A DNA stretch of 64,000 bases, from contig CAKRIL010000008.1 of NCBI GenBank assembly GCA_934343915.1, positions 22,747 through 86,746 of the forward strand, in the 5' to 3' direction. The notes beneath the pieces are model-generated. The model searched no databases. It saw nothing but the letters and a program-made list of their open reading frames with translations, and was not told the DNA's origin. A program made the translations under genes and the position numbers. The stretch comes from an uncultured Lachnospiraceae bacterium. Lineage in GTDB: Bacteria; Bacillota; Clostridia; Lachnospirales; Lachnospiraceae. This document shows, in pieces, positions 17,469 to 27,600 of the stretch (position 1 is its first letter; each line of letters opens with the position of its first letter).

Positions 17469-18659
17469 ATGAGCAAACCTTTTATTTATATGGATAATGC
17501 AGCCACAACCAAGGTTGCACCACAGGTTCTTGATGCCATGATGCCGTATTTTTCGGAGATATATGCCAATGGCTCCAGTGTATATCAGTTCGGTCAGACT
17601 GCCAAGGAGGCAATCGAGAAGGCGAGAGCGCAGGCAGCAGCTCTTATTGGAGCTAAGCCTGAGGAGATATACTTCACAGGCGGCGGAAGTGAGTCCGATA
17701 ACTGGGCAATAAAGAATGCGGCAGAGGTATACGGCAATAAGGGAAAGCATATAATCACAAGCAATATTGAGCATCATGCCGTTCTTCATACATGTCAGTA
17801 TCTTGAAAAGCATGGTTTCGAGGTGACATATCTGCCTGTTGATTCTGAGGGAAGAATTACTCCTGAGCAGCTTGAGGCAGCCATAAGACCTGATACAATC
17901 CTTGTATCAATAATGGCAGCCAACAATGAGATTGGTACTATTGAGCCGATTAAGGAGCTTGGAAGAGTCGCACATGAGCACGGTGTTCTTTTCCACACAG
18001 ATGCGGTTCAGGCTTACGGACATATTCCGATTAATGTTGATGAGATGAACATTGATATGTTAAGCTCAAGCGGTCACAAGATTAACGGACCTAAGGGCAT
18101 CGGTATCATGTATGCGAGAAAGAGCGTTAAGCTCGCTCCATTCATTCACGGCGGAGCACAGGAGCGCGGTAAGAGAGCCGGAACGCTCAACACTCCGGGC
18201 ATTGTAGGCTTCGGTGCGGCAGCAGAGCTTGCAGGTGAGAAGATGGAGGAGAGAAAGAAGATTCTTGACGGACTTCGCGAGCACCTTATTGAGCGTGTGT
18301 TAGCTGAGATTCCGTACAGCCGTCTTAACGGTGCAAGATACGACAGACTTCCTAACAATGCACATTTCTGCTTCCGTTTTATCGAGGGTGAGTCAATGCT
18401 TATTATGCTTGATATGAACGGAGTATGCGGTTCGAGCGGTTCAGCATGTACATCAGGTTCACTTGACCCTTCACATGTCCTGCTTGCAATCGGTCTTCCT
18501 CATGAGATTGCGCATGGTTCATTGAGACTTACGCTTTCAGAGGATATAACCATGGAGCAGATTGACTACACTGTGGACAAGTTAAAGGAGATTGTGGCAA
18601 GACTTCGTGAAATGTCACCTCTCTATGAGGATTTTGTAAAAAATGGTGCGAAGAACTAA
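17469..18659 (+). CDS. nifS: Cysteine desulfurase, NifS/IscS class
   Basis: 396-residue PLP enzyme that removes sulfur from L-cysteine for Fe-S cluster assembly. The ATG at 17469 follows TGGAGGA by 4 nt. Visible: YMDNAATTKVAP at the N-terminus, GGGSESDNWAIKNA, NIEHHAV, SSGHKINGPKGIG with the PLP-binding Lys, and the catalytic-Cys loop GSSGSACTSGSLDPSHVL. The IscU-type scaffold gene follows 66 nt downstream, making a minimal NIF-type sulfur-mobilisation pair. Confidence 0.96.
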   Translation: MSKPFIYMDNAATTKVAPQVLDAMMPYFSEIYANGSSVYQFGQTAKEAIEKARAQAAALIGAKPEEIYFTGGGSESDNWAIKNAAEVYGNKGKHIITSNIEHHAVLHTCQYLEKHGFEVTYLPVDSEGRITPEQLEAAIRPDTILVSIMAANNEIGTIEPIKELGRVAHEHGVLFHTDAVQAYGHIPINVDEMNIDMLSSSGHKINGPKGIGIMYARKSVKLAPFIHGGAQERGKRAGTLNTPGIVGFGAAAELAGEKMEERKKILDGLREHLIERVLAEIPYSRLNGARYDRLPNNAHFCFRFIEGESMLIMLDMNGVCGSSGSACTSGSLDPSHVLLAIGLPHEIAHGSLRLTLSEDITMEQIDYTVDKLKEIVARLREMSPLYEDFVKNGAKN

Positions 18660-18725
18660 GCACTGCCGGTGATGAATACTAAGATTTAATATAGGCGGCC
18701 GTATGGCTGCGGAATGGAGTTAATT

Positions 18726-19166
18726 ATGTATAGTGAAAAGGTTATGGATCATTTTCAGCATCCTAGAAATATGGGAGAGATTGAGAATGCAAGCGGTGTC
18801 GGCACAGTCGGCAATGCCAAGTGCGGAGATATCATGAGAATCTATCTTGATATTGATGAGGATACCAAGATTATCAAGGACTGCAAGTTCAAGACCTTCG
18901 GCTGCGGTGCTGCGGTTGCAACAAGCAGCATGGCAACTGAGCTTGTTATAGGCAAGACAATCTACGAGGCTATGGAGGTAACTAATAAGGCAGTTATGGA
19001 GGCTCTCGACGGACTTCCTCCTGTCAAGATTCACTGCTCACTCTTAGCTGAGGAGTCGATACATGCAGCTCTCTGGGATTACTGCCAGAAGCATAATATT
19101 GAGATTCCGGGACTTAAGGAGCCTAAGAAGGACGTTCACGATGGTGAGGAAGAGCAGGAACAGTAA
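18726..19166 (+). CDS. nifU: Fe-S cluster assembly scaffold, NifU/IscU N-terminal type
   Basis: 146 residues from ATG 18726 (GGAG 6 nt upstream). Three ligand cysteines are present: NAKCGD, FGCGAAVATSSM and IHCSLLAEESI, with the usual opening YSEKVMDHFQHPRNMGE. It accepts sulfur from NifS and iron to build [2Fe-2S]/[4Fe-4S] clusters. The tail is Glu-rich (HDGEEEQEQ) and slightly longer than IscU. Confidence 0.95.
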   Translation: MYSEKVMDHFQHPRNMGEIENASGVGTVGNAKCGDIMRIYLDIDEDTKIIKDCKFKTFGCGAAVATSSMATELVIGKTIYEAMEVTNKAVMEALDGLPPVKIHCSLLAEESIHAALWDYCQKHNIEIPGLKEPKKDVHDGEEEQEQ

Positions 19167-19173
19167 AAAATCT

Positions 19174-19202
19174 TTGCATATAGCACTTTGTTGTGATAAA
19201 AT
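19174..19202 (+). promoter_or_regulatory. Predicted promoter of the Gly/Pro-rich membrane protein
   Basis: TTGCAT, 17 nt, TAAAAT, about 80 nt before the ATG at 19290. Confidence 0.55.
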
Positions 19203-19289
19203 GTAACTATTATCAGATTGTGTTGTGATTTTACAGATAATTACGGCATAATCTGTAATAGTTACTATTTTTTTGAGGAGGAAAAATAA

Positions 19290-20363
19290 ATGGGTAGACC
19301 TGGAGTTGGAGGCGGAAGCAGCGGCGGAGGGCATAGCGGCGGAAGCTTTAATAGAGGAGGTCTCAGCGGCGGAAGTCTTAGAGGAGGTTCATCGAGACCT
19401 TCGGGTGGCTCAAGACCGATGAGCAGACCTACAGGAGGATTCAGTGGGGGACCGTCAGGAGGAGGTCACAGTGCACCACCGCCACCAAGGCATCATAGTG
19501 CACCACCGCCACCACCACCGAGACATTACGGAGCACCACCTCCACCACCAAGAGGAGGATATTACAACGGAGCACCGAGAAGACGCGGCGGATGTGTCTC
19601 TGAGATTCTTTCATGGTTTATCGCTTTTCTTATTATAATTATTGCTCTTGGATTTTATATGATTCCAAGAGGAGGAAGCATACCGTCAAGCAGCTATAAC
19701 CGTGAGAAACTTGAGTCGGGAAATGCGTATATTAATGATTGCATTGATGACAGGGTAGGCTGGTTTGAGAATACAGAACGTACTGAGAGTAAGCTTAGAA
19801 ATTTCTATGATGAAACCGGTGTCCAGCCATACATAGTTCTCATGCCGTATGACTCTGAGTATGCAACTGATGATGCAAGATACCAGTGGGCTGAAGATTA
19901 CTATATAGATAATATACAGAATGAGTATAATAATAATTCTACTTTTTTGTATGTTTATTTTGAAAATGAAGATTCTAATGAATTGGGATACGACTATTAT
20001 GTGAATGGACTTCAGACGGGCTCGGTTATGGATGCGGAAGCTGTGAATATATTTAAGGCATATCTTGATGAGTATTGGTATGATGAGAATCTGACAATGG
20101 ACGATGTGTTTGTTAAGACGTTTGATTCCACCGCAACCCGTATCATGACCAAGACAACAACTTCCAACGATGTCAAGAAGTACGTTCTCATCGCTGTGGC
20201 AGCAGGAGTTGTCGTATTCGGTGTTGTCAAGGTTGTAAAACTTAAGCACAAGAGAGCCAAGGAGGAGGCTGAGGAGACAGAGCGTATCCTCAACACACCT
20301 ATGGAGAACCTTGTCGATGATGAGCTTAAGAAGACAGCTGCCAAGTATGACGAGAAGAATTAA
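19290..20363 (+). CDS. Gly/Ser- and Pro-rich membrane protein, possibly TPM-like
   Basis: 357 residues. Residues 1-60 are Gly/Ser/Arg-rich, 60-100 are histidine- and proline-rich (PPPPRHH-type repeats), then a membrane helix near 110-128 (WFIAFLIIIIALGFYMIP), an extracytoplasmic domain of about 150 residues (TGVQPYIVLMPYDSEYATDDARY) that resembles TPM/YgcG-type folds, a second helix near 292-310 and a basic/acidic tail. Topology suggests a surface domain between two helices with both low-complexity ends inside. Strong GAGGAGG site before the ATG. Function is unknown; the TPM resemblance is tentative. Confidence 0.65.
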   Translation: MGRPGVGGGSSGGGHSGGSFNRGGLSGGSLRGGSSRPSGGSRPMSRPTGGFSGGPSGGGHSAPPPPRHHSAPPPPPPRHYGAPPPPPRGGYYNGAPRRRGGCVSEILSWFIAFLIIIIALGFYMIPRGGSIPSSSYNREKLESGNAYINDCIDDRVGWFENTERTESKLRNFYDETGVQPYIVLMPYDSEYATDDARYQWAEDYYIDNIQNEYNNNSTFLYVYFENEDSNELGYDYYVNGLQTGSVMDAEAVNIFKAYLDEYWYDENLTMDDVFVKTFDSTATRIMTKTTTSNDVKKYVLIAVAAGVVVFGVVKVVKLKHKRAKEEAEETERILNTPMENLVDDELKKTAAKYDEKN

Positions 20364-20371
20364 ATTTTCGC

Positions 20372-20400
20372 TTGATATTTTTATCTTAATCATGTAACAT
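20372..20400 (+). promoter_or_regulatory. Predicted promoter of the ZTP-riboswitch purine operon
   Basis: TTGATA, 17 nt, TAACAT, placing the transcript start at about 20407, immediately before the aptamer. Confidence 0.65.
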
Positions 20401-20407
20401 AGATATA

Positions 20408-20510
20408 GAATCACGACTGGCGGAAAGCGGAGGTCGATTAATGTATTGATTTTCGTGGCAGGATTACCTGCAGGGAGTGATTGGTTAAGATATGCCGACC
20501 GCCTGGGCGA
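20408..20510 (+). ncRNA. ZTP (pfl) riboswitch aptamer
   Basis: Shows both conserved parts of the pfl motif: CACGACTGGCGGAAAG near the 5' end and the 3' block GCCGACCGCCTGGGC (20494-20508) that forms the pseudoknot and ligand pocket. ZTP riboswitches sense ZTP/ZMP (AICAR-phosphate), which build up when 10-formyl-THF is short. The downstream genes are exactly the AICAR formyltransferase and IMP cyclohydrolase steps, which supports the call strongly. The 3' block overlaps the terminator stem, implying a transcriptional ON switch. Confidence 0.92.
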
Positions 20511-20542
20511 TGCTTATTATAGTACGCTCAGGCGGTCTTTTT
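20497..20542 (+). terminator. Riboswitch expression-platform terminator
   Basis: A 13-bp stem with one G-U pair (GACCGCCTGGGCG at 20497-20509 against 20525-20537), a 15-nt loop and TTTTT. Its left arm is the conserved aptamer 3' block, so ligand binding and termination are mutually exclusive. Confidence 0.9.
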
Positions 20543-20593
20543 GCGTTATTGTAACAGAAAGTGCATCGTCTGACAGAAATGGGAGGAATGACA

Positions 20594-21307
20594 ATGGAAA
20601 TGTTATCACTTAACGAAGAACTTAAGAAGAATGCCTATCCGGGAAGAGGAATCGTAATAGGCAAGTCACCTGACGGAAAGTATGCGGTTACGGCTTATTT
20701 TATCATGGGAAGAAGCAGCAACAGCAGGAACAGAGTGTTCGTGGAGGACGGAGAGGGAATCCGCACACAGGCATTTGACCCGTCAAAGCTTGAGGATCCG
20801 AGTCTTATAATCTATGCACCTGTGCGCGTGCTCGGCAACAAGACAATCGTGACCAACGGAGATCAGACAGACACAATATATAACGGAATGGACAAGCAGC
20901 TCACATTCGAGCAGTCCTTAAGATGCAGGGAGTTTGAGCCTGACGGCCCTAACTATACACCGAGAATATCGGGAATCATGCACATCGAGGGCGGCAGATA
21001 CAATTATGCAATGTCAATTTTAAAGAGCAATAACGGCAACCCTGACGCATGCAACAGATATACATTTGCTTATGAGAAACCTGTTGCAGGTGAGGGACAT
21101 TTCATCCATACATATATGCACGACGGCAATCCGCTTCCAAGCTTCGAGGGCGAGCCTAAGTGGGTTAAGATTGAGGGCGATATTGATTCATTCGGAAACA
21201 TGCTTTGGGAGAATCTTAATGAGGACAACAAGGTATCACTCTTTGTAAGATACATTGATATTGAGACAGGAAAGTACGAGAGCAGAATATACAATAAGAA
21301 TGTGTAA
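20594..21307 (+). CDS. purO: IMP cyclohydrolase, PurO-type
   Basis: 237 residues from ATG 20594 (GGGAGG 7 nt upstream). Belongs to the IMP cyclohydrolase family first known from archaea (PurO, PF07826-type), closing the FAICAR ring to IMP. Recognised by the opening NAYPGRGIVIGKSPDGKYAV and FIMGRSSNSRNRVF. It replaces the cyclohydrolase domain of the usual fused PurH; the partner formyltransferase is the next gene, 12 nt downstream. Confidence 0.88.
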   Translation: MEMLSLNEELKKNAYPGRGIVIGKSPDGKYAVTAYFIMGRSSNSRNRVFVEDGEGIRTQAFDPSKLEDPSLIIYAPVRVLGNKTIVTNGDQTDTIYNGMDKQLTFEQSLRCREFEPDGPNYTPRISGIMHIEGGRYNYAMSILKSNNGNPDACNRYTFAYEKPVAGEGHFIHTYMHDGNPLPSFEGEPKWVKIEGDIDSFGNMLWENLNEDNKVSLFVRYIDIETGKYESRIYNKNV

Positions 21308-21319
21308 AGGAGAACGAAG

Positions 21320-22498
21320 ATGAACGAGATTCAGTTAAAGTACGGATGTAATCCTAATCAGAAGCCATCAAGAATATATATGGAGGACGGAAGCGAGCTT
21401 CCTGTTACCGTGTTAAACGGCAGACCGGGATATATCAATTTCCTCGATGCACTGAACGGCTGGCAGCTTGTAAGTGAGCTTAAGAAGGCGACAGGACTTC
21501 CTGCTGCAACATCCTTCAAGCATGTGTCTCCTGCCGGTGCGGCAGTGGGTCTTCCGCTGGATGAGACACTCGCTAAGATATACTGGGTTGACGACCTTGG
21601 TGAATTGAGCCCGCTCGCATGTGCTTATGCGAGAGCCAGAGGTGCCGACAGAATGTCATCCTTCGGTGATTTTATTGCGCTTTCCGATATATGTGATAAG
21701 GACACTGCAAGACTTATCAAGAGAGAGGTATCAGACGGTGTTATCGCTCCGGGCTATACTGAGGAGGCTCTTGAGATGCTCCGCGCAAAGAAGAAGGGTG
21801 CATACAATGTGATTCAGATTGACCCTTCATATGTTCCTGCGCCAATCGAGAAGAAGCAGGTATTCGGAATTACATTTGAGCAGGGAAGAAATGAGTTGAA
21901 CTGCAATGACGAGCTTCTCTCAAATATTGTCACAAAGAATAAGGACATACCTGAGAAGGCAATGATTGATATGAAGATTGCGCTCATTGTCCTTAAGTAT
22001 ACACAGTCCAACTCGGTATGCTATGTTAAGGGCGGACAGGCAATAGGCATCGGTGCAGGTCAGCAGTCGAGAATCCACTGCACAAGACTTGCAGGACAGA
22101 AGGCAGACAACTGGTTCCTCCGTCAGTCACCGCAGGTTCTCGGACTTCAGTTCGTCGACAAGCTCGGCAGACCTGACAGGGACAATGCAATCGACCTCTA
22201 TATCGGTGACGAGTACATGGACCTGCTTGCGGATGGCGCTTGGGAGAAGGTCTTCAAGGTTAAGCCTCCTGTATTTACTGCCGAGGAGAAGAGAGCATGG
22301 CTTGACAAGAACACGGATGTTATCTGTGGCTCCGATGCGTTCTTCCCATTCTCGGACAACATCGAGCGTGCTCATAAGAGCGGTGTGAAGTATATTGCAC
22401 AGCCGGGCGGTTCTGTAAGGGATGACGCTGTAATTGAGTGTGCGGATAAGTACGATATGGTAATGTCATTTACCGGAATCCGTCTGTTCCACCACTAA
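21320..22498 (+). CDS. purH: Stand-alone AICAR formyltransferase
   Basis: 392 residues, corresponding to the formyltransferase part of PurH without the N-terminal MGS-like cyclohydrolase domain. It transfers the formyl group of 10-formyl-THF to AICAR. Family marks: LKYGCNPNQKPSRIY, catalytic Lys-His in SFKHVSPAGAA, GIGAGQQSRIHC and the C-terminal PGGSVRDDAVI. Co-transcribed with purO under the ZTP riboswitch; folD at the window start makes its cofactor. Confidence 0.93.
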   Translation: MNEIQLKYGCNPNQKPSRIYMEDGSELPVTVLNGRPGYINFLDALNGWQLVSELKKATGLPAATSFKHVSPAGAAVGLPLDETLAKIYWVDDLGELSPLACAYARARGADRMSSFGDFIALSDICDKDTARLIKREVSDGVIAPGYTEEALEMLRAKKKGAYNVIQIDPSYVPAPIEKKQVFGITFEQGRNELNCNDELLSNIVTKNKDIPEKAMIDMKIALIVLKYTQSNSVCYVKGGQAIGIGAGQQSRIHCTRLAGQKADNWFLRQSPQVLGLQFVDKLGRPDRDNAIDLYIGDEYMDLLADGAWEKVFKVKPPVFTAEEKRAWLDKNTDVICGSDAFFPFSDNIERAHKSGVKYIAQPGGSVRDDAVIECADKYDMVMSFTGIRLFHH

Positions 22499-22539
22499 AG
22501 ATTGATGTATAAATATATAATTAACACAGTTCAATAAGG

Positions 22540-22568
22540 TTGAATAAAGGCACTGCGTATGTTAAAAT
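22540..22568 (+). promoter_or_regulatory. Predicted promoter of the GH31-GH2 genes
   Basis: TTGAAT, 17 nt, TAAAAT. The whole promoter lies inside the hairpin that terminates the purine operon (22547-22593). Confidence 0.55.
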
Positions 22569-22593
22569 AATAGCATATATGCGGTGCCTTTTT
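22547..22593 (+). terminator. Intrinsic terminator of the purine operon
   Basis: A 14-bp stem with G-U pairs (AAGGCACTGCGTAT / ATATGCGGTGCCTT), a 16-nt loop and TTTTT. Confidence 0.8.
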
Positions 22594-22615
22594 GCACCTG
22601 AAAATTGGAGGGACT

Positions 22616-24640
22616 ATGGTTAAAAAATATGTATATGGGAAGCCGTTTGAAACCTATGCCGTAGTGCATGGCGAGAATGTGGCTTCGGCGACGGAACAGG
22701 AGAAGAATACACTTTTTGCCGGGCTGAAGGCAGGAGATGCGCTGACCCCTTACGGTGGAATAACATGGGACAGTCAGGAGGAGGGCAGCGAGGGAGCTGT
22801 GATGAAGTACAGTCACGGAATGGCTGCCGACGACATCGTATACGGACTCGGCGAGAATGTGCGCGGAATCAACAAGCGCGGATGGCTGTATGAGAGCAAG
22901 TGCAGTGATGACCTTAACCATACAGAGTCGAAGCTGTCGCTGTATGGAGCACATAACTTTATTATTCTTGCGGATTCAGAGAATATCAACAAGTCATTCG
23001 GACTTTTTGTTGATTATCCGGGAAGAGTGATATTTGACATCGGTTATCATGACAAGAATGAACTTGCAATCACCGTATGCAATGATAATTTTTCAGCTTA
23101 TGTAATAACACCTGAGGCTGACGGCAATGAGGCCGGGGCTCTGTACTCTATTGTAAGGCAGTTCAGACACATCATAGGCAGGAGCTATATTCCGCCGAGA
23201 TGGGCATTCGGATATCAGCAGTGCCGCTGGAGCTACATGAGCGAGGCTGAGGTGAGTGAGATTGTTGACAATTACAGAAAGAGAAATATTCCGATAGATG
23301 CGGTATATCTTGATATCGATTATATGGAGAGGTACAAGGATTTTACCGTTAATAATGAGACCTTCCCTGATTTTGCCGCCTTTGTAAAAAAGATGCAGGA
23401 CGAGCATATTCATCTTGTTCCGATTATTGACGCGGGTGTCAAGATTGAGGACGGATATTCGACCTATGAAGAAGGTAAGAAGAACGGATATTTCTGTAAG
23501 GAAGCGGACGGTGAGGATTTTGTTGTCGGAGTGTGGCCGGGAAGAGTGCATTTTCCGGATGTGCTCAATGCGGATGCGAGAAAATGGTTCGGCAGCGGGT
23601 ATAAGGTGCTGCTTGATGCGGGAATAGACGGCTTTTGGAATGATATGAATGAACCTGCGATATTCTATTCCGAGAAGCATCTTAAGGAAGTGTTCGATAA
23701 GATTGAAGAGTATAAGGACATGAATCTTGACATACAGAGCTTCTTTAATTTTAAGGGAATTGTTGACGGATTATCGAACAATCTCGGAGATTATGAGAGA
23801 TTCTATCACAGAGCAACGCAGCCTGACGGCGAGGTTGTTGTAAGACACGACCATGTTCATAATCTGTATGGCTATAATATGACAAGAGCCGCATCGGATA
23901 GCTTTAAGGAGCTTGCACCGGACAAGGATATTCTGATGTTCTCAAGAGCATCTTATATAGGAATGCACAGATACGGAGGAATATGGATGGGGGATAACCA
24001 TTCGTGGTGGAGCCATATACTTCTCTGTCTTAAGATGCTTCCTTCTCTTAATATGTGTGGATTCATGTATGTCGGCGCGGACATAGGAGGCTTTAATGAC
24101 AATGCGACGGAGGAGCTTCTGATGCGCTGGATGGGACTTGCAGTATTCGTACCGCTTATGAGAAATCATGCGGCAGCGGGTACAAGATATCAGGAGTTAT
24201 ACCGATTCACCGACACGGATACCTTTAAGAGGATTGTTGACATAAGATATTCGCTGATACCTTATCTGTGGGATGCATATAATAAGGCAGTTTCTGAGGA
24301 TACGCTTATGTATAAGCCTCTCGGCTTTGAGTATCCGGATGACAGGATTGCGGCTGCCACGGAGGATCAGCTTTTTGTCGGAGAGGATATTATGATATGT
24401 CCGGTATACACTCAGAATGCCGTGGGCAGATATGTATATCTGCCTGAGCCGATGACTATGGTAAGAATGAAGTCGGATGAGGATTACGAGCTTGAAAAGT
24501 ATGAGGCAGGTCATTACTTTGTAGAGATACCGGCAGAGGAGATTGTATTTTTCATAAGGAACGGACATAAGATATCGCTGTATAAGAGCGCGCAGTATGC
24601 TGATGCGGTATTTGAGAACGAATGTGTATGGATTGGGTAG
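22616..24640 (+). CDS. GH31 alpha-glucosidase-family enzyme, cytosolic
   Basis: 674 residues; ATG 22616 has GGAGGG just upstream, whereas the longer TTG frame start lies in the terminator tail. The Asp nucleophile is in GFWNDMNEPA (near 343) and the acid/base Asp in WMGDNHSWW (near 459); RWAFGYQQCRWSY and DAVYLDIDYM are further family marks. GH31 members act on alpha-glucosides or alpha-xylosides. No secretion signal. The GH2 gene follows closely, so the pair probably processes imported oligosaccharides. Confidence 0.9.
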   Translation: MVKKYVYGKPFETYAVVHGENVASATEQEKNTLFAGLKAGDALTPYGGITWDSQEEGSEGAVMKYSHGMAADDIVYGLGENVRGINKRGWLYESKCSDDLNHTESKLSLYGAHNFIILADSENINKSFGLFVDYPGRVIFDIGYHDKNELAITVCNDNFSAYVITPEADGNEAGALYSIVRQFRHIIGRSYIPPRWAFGYQQCRWSYMSEAEVSEIVDNYRKRNIPIDAVYLDIDYMERYKDFTVNNETFPDFAAFVKKMQDEHIHLVPIIDAGVKIEDGYSTYEEGKKNGYFCKEADGEDFVVGVWPGRVHFPDVLNADARKWFGSGYKVLLDAGIDGFWNDMNEPAIFYSEKHLKEVFDKIEEYKDMNLDIQSFFNFKGIVDGLSNNLGDYERFYHRATQPDGEVVVRHDHVHNLYGYNMTRAASDSFKELAPDKDILMFSRASYIGMHRYGGIWMGDNHSWWSHILLCLKMLPSLNMCGFMYVGADIGGFNDNATEELLMRWMGLAVFVPLMRNHAAAGTRYQELYRFTDTDTFKRIVDIRYSLIPYLWDAYNKAVSEDTLMYKPLGFEYPDDRIAAATEDQLFVGEDIMICPVYTQNAVGRYVYLPEPMTMVRMKSDEDYELEKYEAGHYFVEIPAEEIVFFIRNGHKISLYKSAQYADAVFENECVWIG

Positions 24641-24673
24641 TAATTATATAAAGAAGGAGTGACAGAGAAGATA

Positions 24674-27600
24674 ATGAATAAAATGGTCTTATGGGATGAT
24701 GGATGGAGCTTCAAAAAGACGGCGCTCGGAGTTGATTTTGACGAGGCACTCGCAAAGGAGTTCAATGCTGTGGACATTCCACATGATTGGATGATTTATG
24801 ATACTAATAATCTGTACGAGAGCAGCATTGGCTGGTATCGGAAGAACTTTTCAGTGTCAGGGGAGCAGCTTGAAAGGAAGCTTATAGTCCGTTTCGGAGC
24901 CGTATATATGGATTCGACCGTATATGTCAATGGTGAGAAGGTATGTGAGTGGAAGTACGGTTACTCGACATTTGATGCCGACATCACGGGCTATGTGCAT
25001 GAGGGCGCTAATGAGATTGTTGTCAAGGTTGTATATCAGTGTCCGAATACACGCTGGTATTCAGGCGCAGGAATCATAAGAGATGTGTACTTTATGGATT
25101 TGGAGCCGCTTCATGTGGTTCCTGACGGTACGTATATCAGAATCAGGAAGAATGACGACGGAACATGGAAGGTAAAATGCACGGTTGAACTGGAAAATTC
25201 CGGACAGGATGTAAATGCGGGGGATGTGCAGGTGTGCCTGACACTCAGCCATGACGGAAGCTGCGTATTCACATGCGGACATATAGGTGAGGCTGATGTA
25301 TTCCATAACGGCGAGCGAAAAGAGGTTGAACTTGAACTTACGGTAGATAAGCCTCTTATATGGGACATTGACGAGCCGAATCTGTATGAGTGCGGTGTGA
25401 GCTTAAGCTTAAATGATGAGGTCATCCACGAAGAGAGTCAGAGGATAGGCTTCTGCACCAAGGAGTATTCACCTGAGAACGGATTTATTCTCAACGGCCG
25501 CAAGGTAAGGCTTAACGGTGTGTGCGAGCATCACGATAACGGCTGTCTCGGAGCTGCCTTCAATGTGAATGCATTCAGACGCAAGCTTGATAAGCTCAGA
25601 AAGATGGGGGTTAATGCCGTTCGTACTTCACACAATATGCCTGCAAAGGAAGTGCTCGAGCTTGCGGATGAGATGGGCTTTGTGGTTGACTGTGAAGCAT
25701 TCGATATGTGGGAGCTTCCTAAGACTGAGTTCGACTACGCAAGATTTTTCGTGGACTGGGCTGACAAGGATGTGGCGAGCTGGATCCGCCGTGACAGAAA
25801 CCATGTGTCTGTTATCATGTGGAGCATAGGAAATGAGATATATGACACCCACCGTGATGAGCATGGTCAGGAGATTACAAGAAGGCTTGTAGAATATGTG
25901 AGAAGACATGACCCGGAGTGCAATGCACCTGTGACTATCGGCTCTAACTATATGCCGTGGGAGAATGCGCAGAAGTGTGCCGACATTGTGAAGCTTGCCG
26001 GATACAATTACGCCGAGAAATATTACGAGCAGCATCATAAGGAGCATCCTGACTGGGTAATCTACGGAAGTGAGACTGCTTCCACGCTTCAAAGCCGCGG
26101 AATATATAAGTTCCCTTATGAACAGAGAATCCTCTGTGATGATGATGAGCAGTGTTCATCTCTCGGCAACTGTTCAACTAACTGGGGAGCTAAAAATACC
26201 GAGTACTGCATAACCATGGACAGGGATGCGCACTACTCAATGGGACAGTTCATATGGACGGGCTTTGACTATATCGGTGAGCCGACCCCTTATCAGACTA
26301 AGAACTCATATTTCGGACAGCTCGACACGGCTGGCTTTGAGAAGGATACATATTATATATATCAGGCTGAATGGACGGACTACAAGAAAGCACCGATGGT
26401 TCATGTGTTCCCATACTGGGATTTTTCGGATGGAGAGGTTATAGATGTGCGTGTCGCTTCCAATGCGCCGAAGGTTGAGCTTTTCTTCAACGGACGTTCG
26501 CTCGGTGCATATGACATTGACCATAAGCATGGAAAGGAGCTTCTTGCGCATTATAAGGTTGAATATGAGCCGGGTGTTATGGAGGCGGTTGCTTATGATG
26601 AGAATGGCAATGTAATCGCAAGAGAGATAAAAAAGAGCTTCTCGGATGCAGTCAGGCTTGTTGTCACGCCTGAGCAGAGCAGTATCAAGGCTGACGGAAG
26701 AGAGCTTATATATGTAGAGATTGCTGCTGTTGATAAGGACGGGAATCCTGTGGAGAATGCCAACAACCGTGTACATGTTAAGGTGAGCGGTGCAGGAAGA
26801 CTCGTCGGAATGGATAACGGAGACAGTGCTGATTTTGACCAGTATAAGACTGACAGCAGAAGAATGTTCGCAGGAAAGCTGCTTGCGGTTATTGCGGCTA
26901 AGACGGAACCGGGTGAGATTAAGCTTGAGGCATGTTCTGAGGGAATGGACACAGTGACTGTTACCATGGAGGCTCTTCCGTGTGAAAAAATTGTTGGTGT
27001 AAGTGCAGGTGAGAATATCTGTGATACATGTGGGGGCAACACGAAATCAGACGAGATACCTGTGCGAAACATCCGCATAAAGGTTAAGGGAAGCCGCACA
27101 CTTTCACCGGACAATACAGAGGTTGCCATTCAGGCTGAGATTCTTCCTCACAATGCAACATATGATGAGCTCATATGGAAGGTCACGAACGACGCAGGAG
27201 TTGATTCTAACGGTGCTGTGCTTGAAGACGGGGAAGCCTCGGAGGTTCCTTACCTTGTTAATAAGGTTATCAGGGCTGTCGGTGACGGAAAGCACAATGT
27301 GCGCTGCTGCACAAGGAACGGAAGAGATAAGATCAGCATGATTTCACAGGTAAGCTTTACGGCGGAAGGTCTTGGAATGGCTGAGTTCAATCCATATGAT
27401 TTCGTATATGGTACATTATACACCGCATCGCAGGAGGAGCCGGCTGTCGGACAGGACAGAGGAATTGTGCCTAAGGGCGGAACATATATTGCTTTTGAGA
27501 AGGTTAATTTCGGCAAAAACGGTTCTGATGAGATTATACTTCCTGTATATGAGCTCAACAACAAGCCGTTCCCGATACAGATATGGAAGGGCATACCGGG

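Noticed and set aside
19290..19600. Tandem DNA repeat array in the Gly/Pro-rich segment
   Set aside because: Codons vary between units; the repetition is at protein level (Gly/Ser and Pro/His runs) rather than a DNA satellite.
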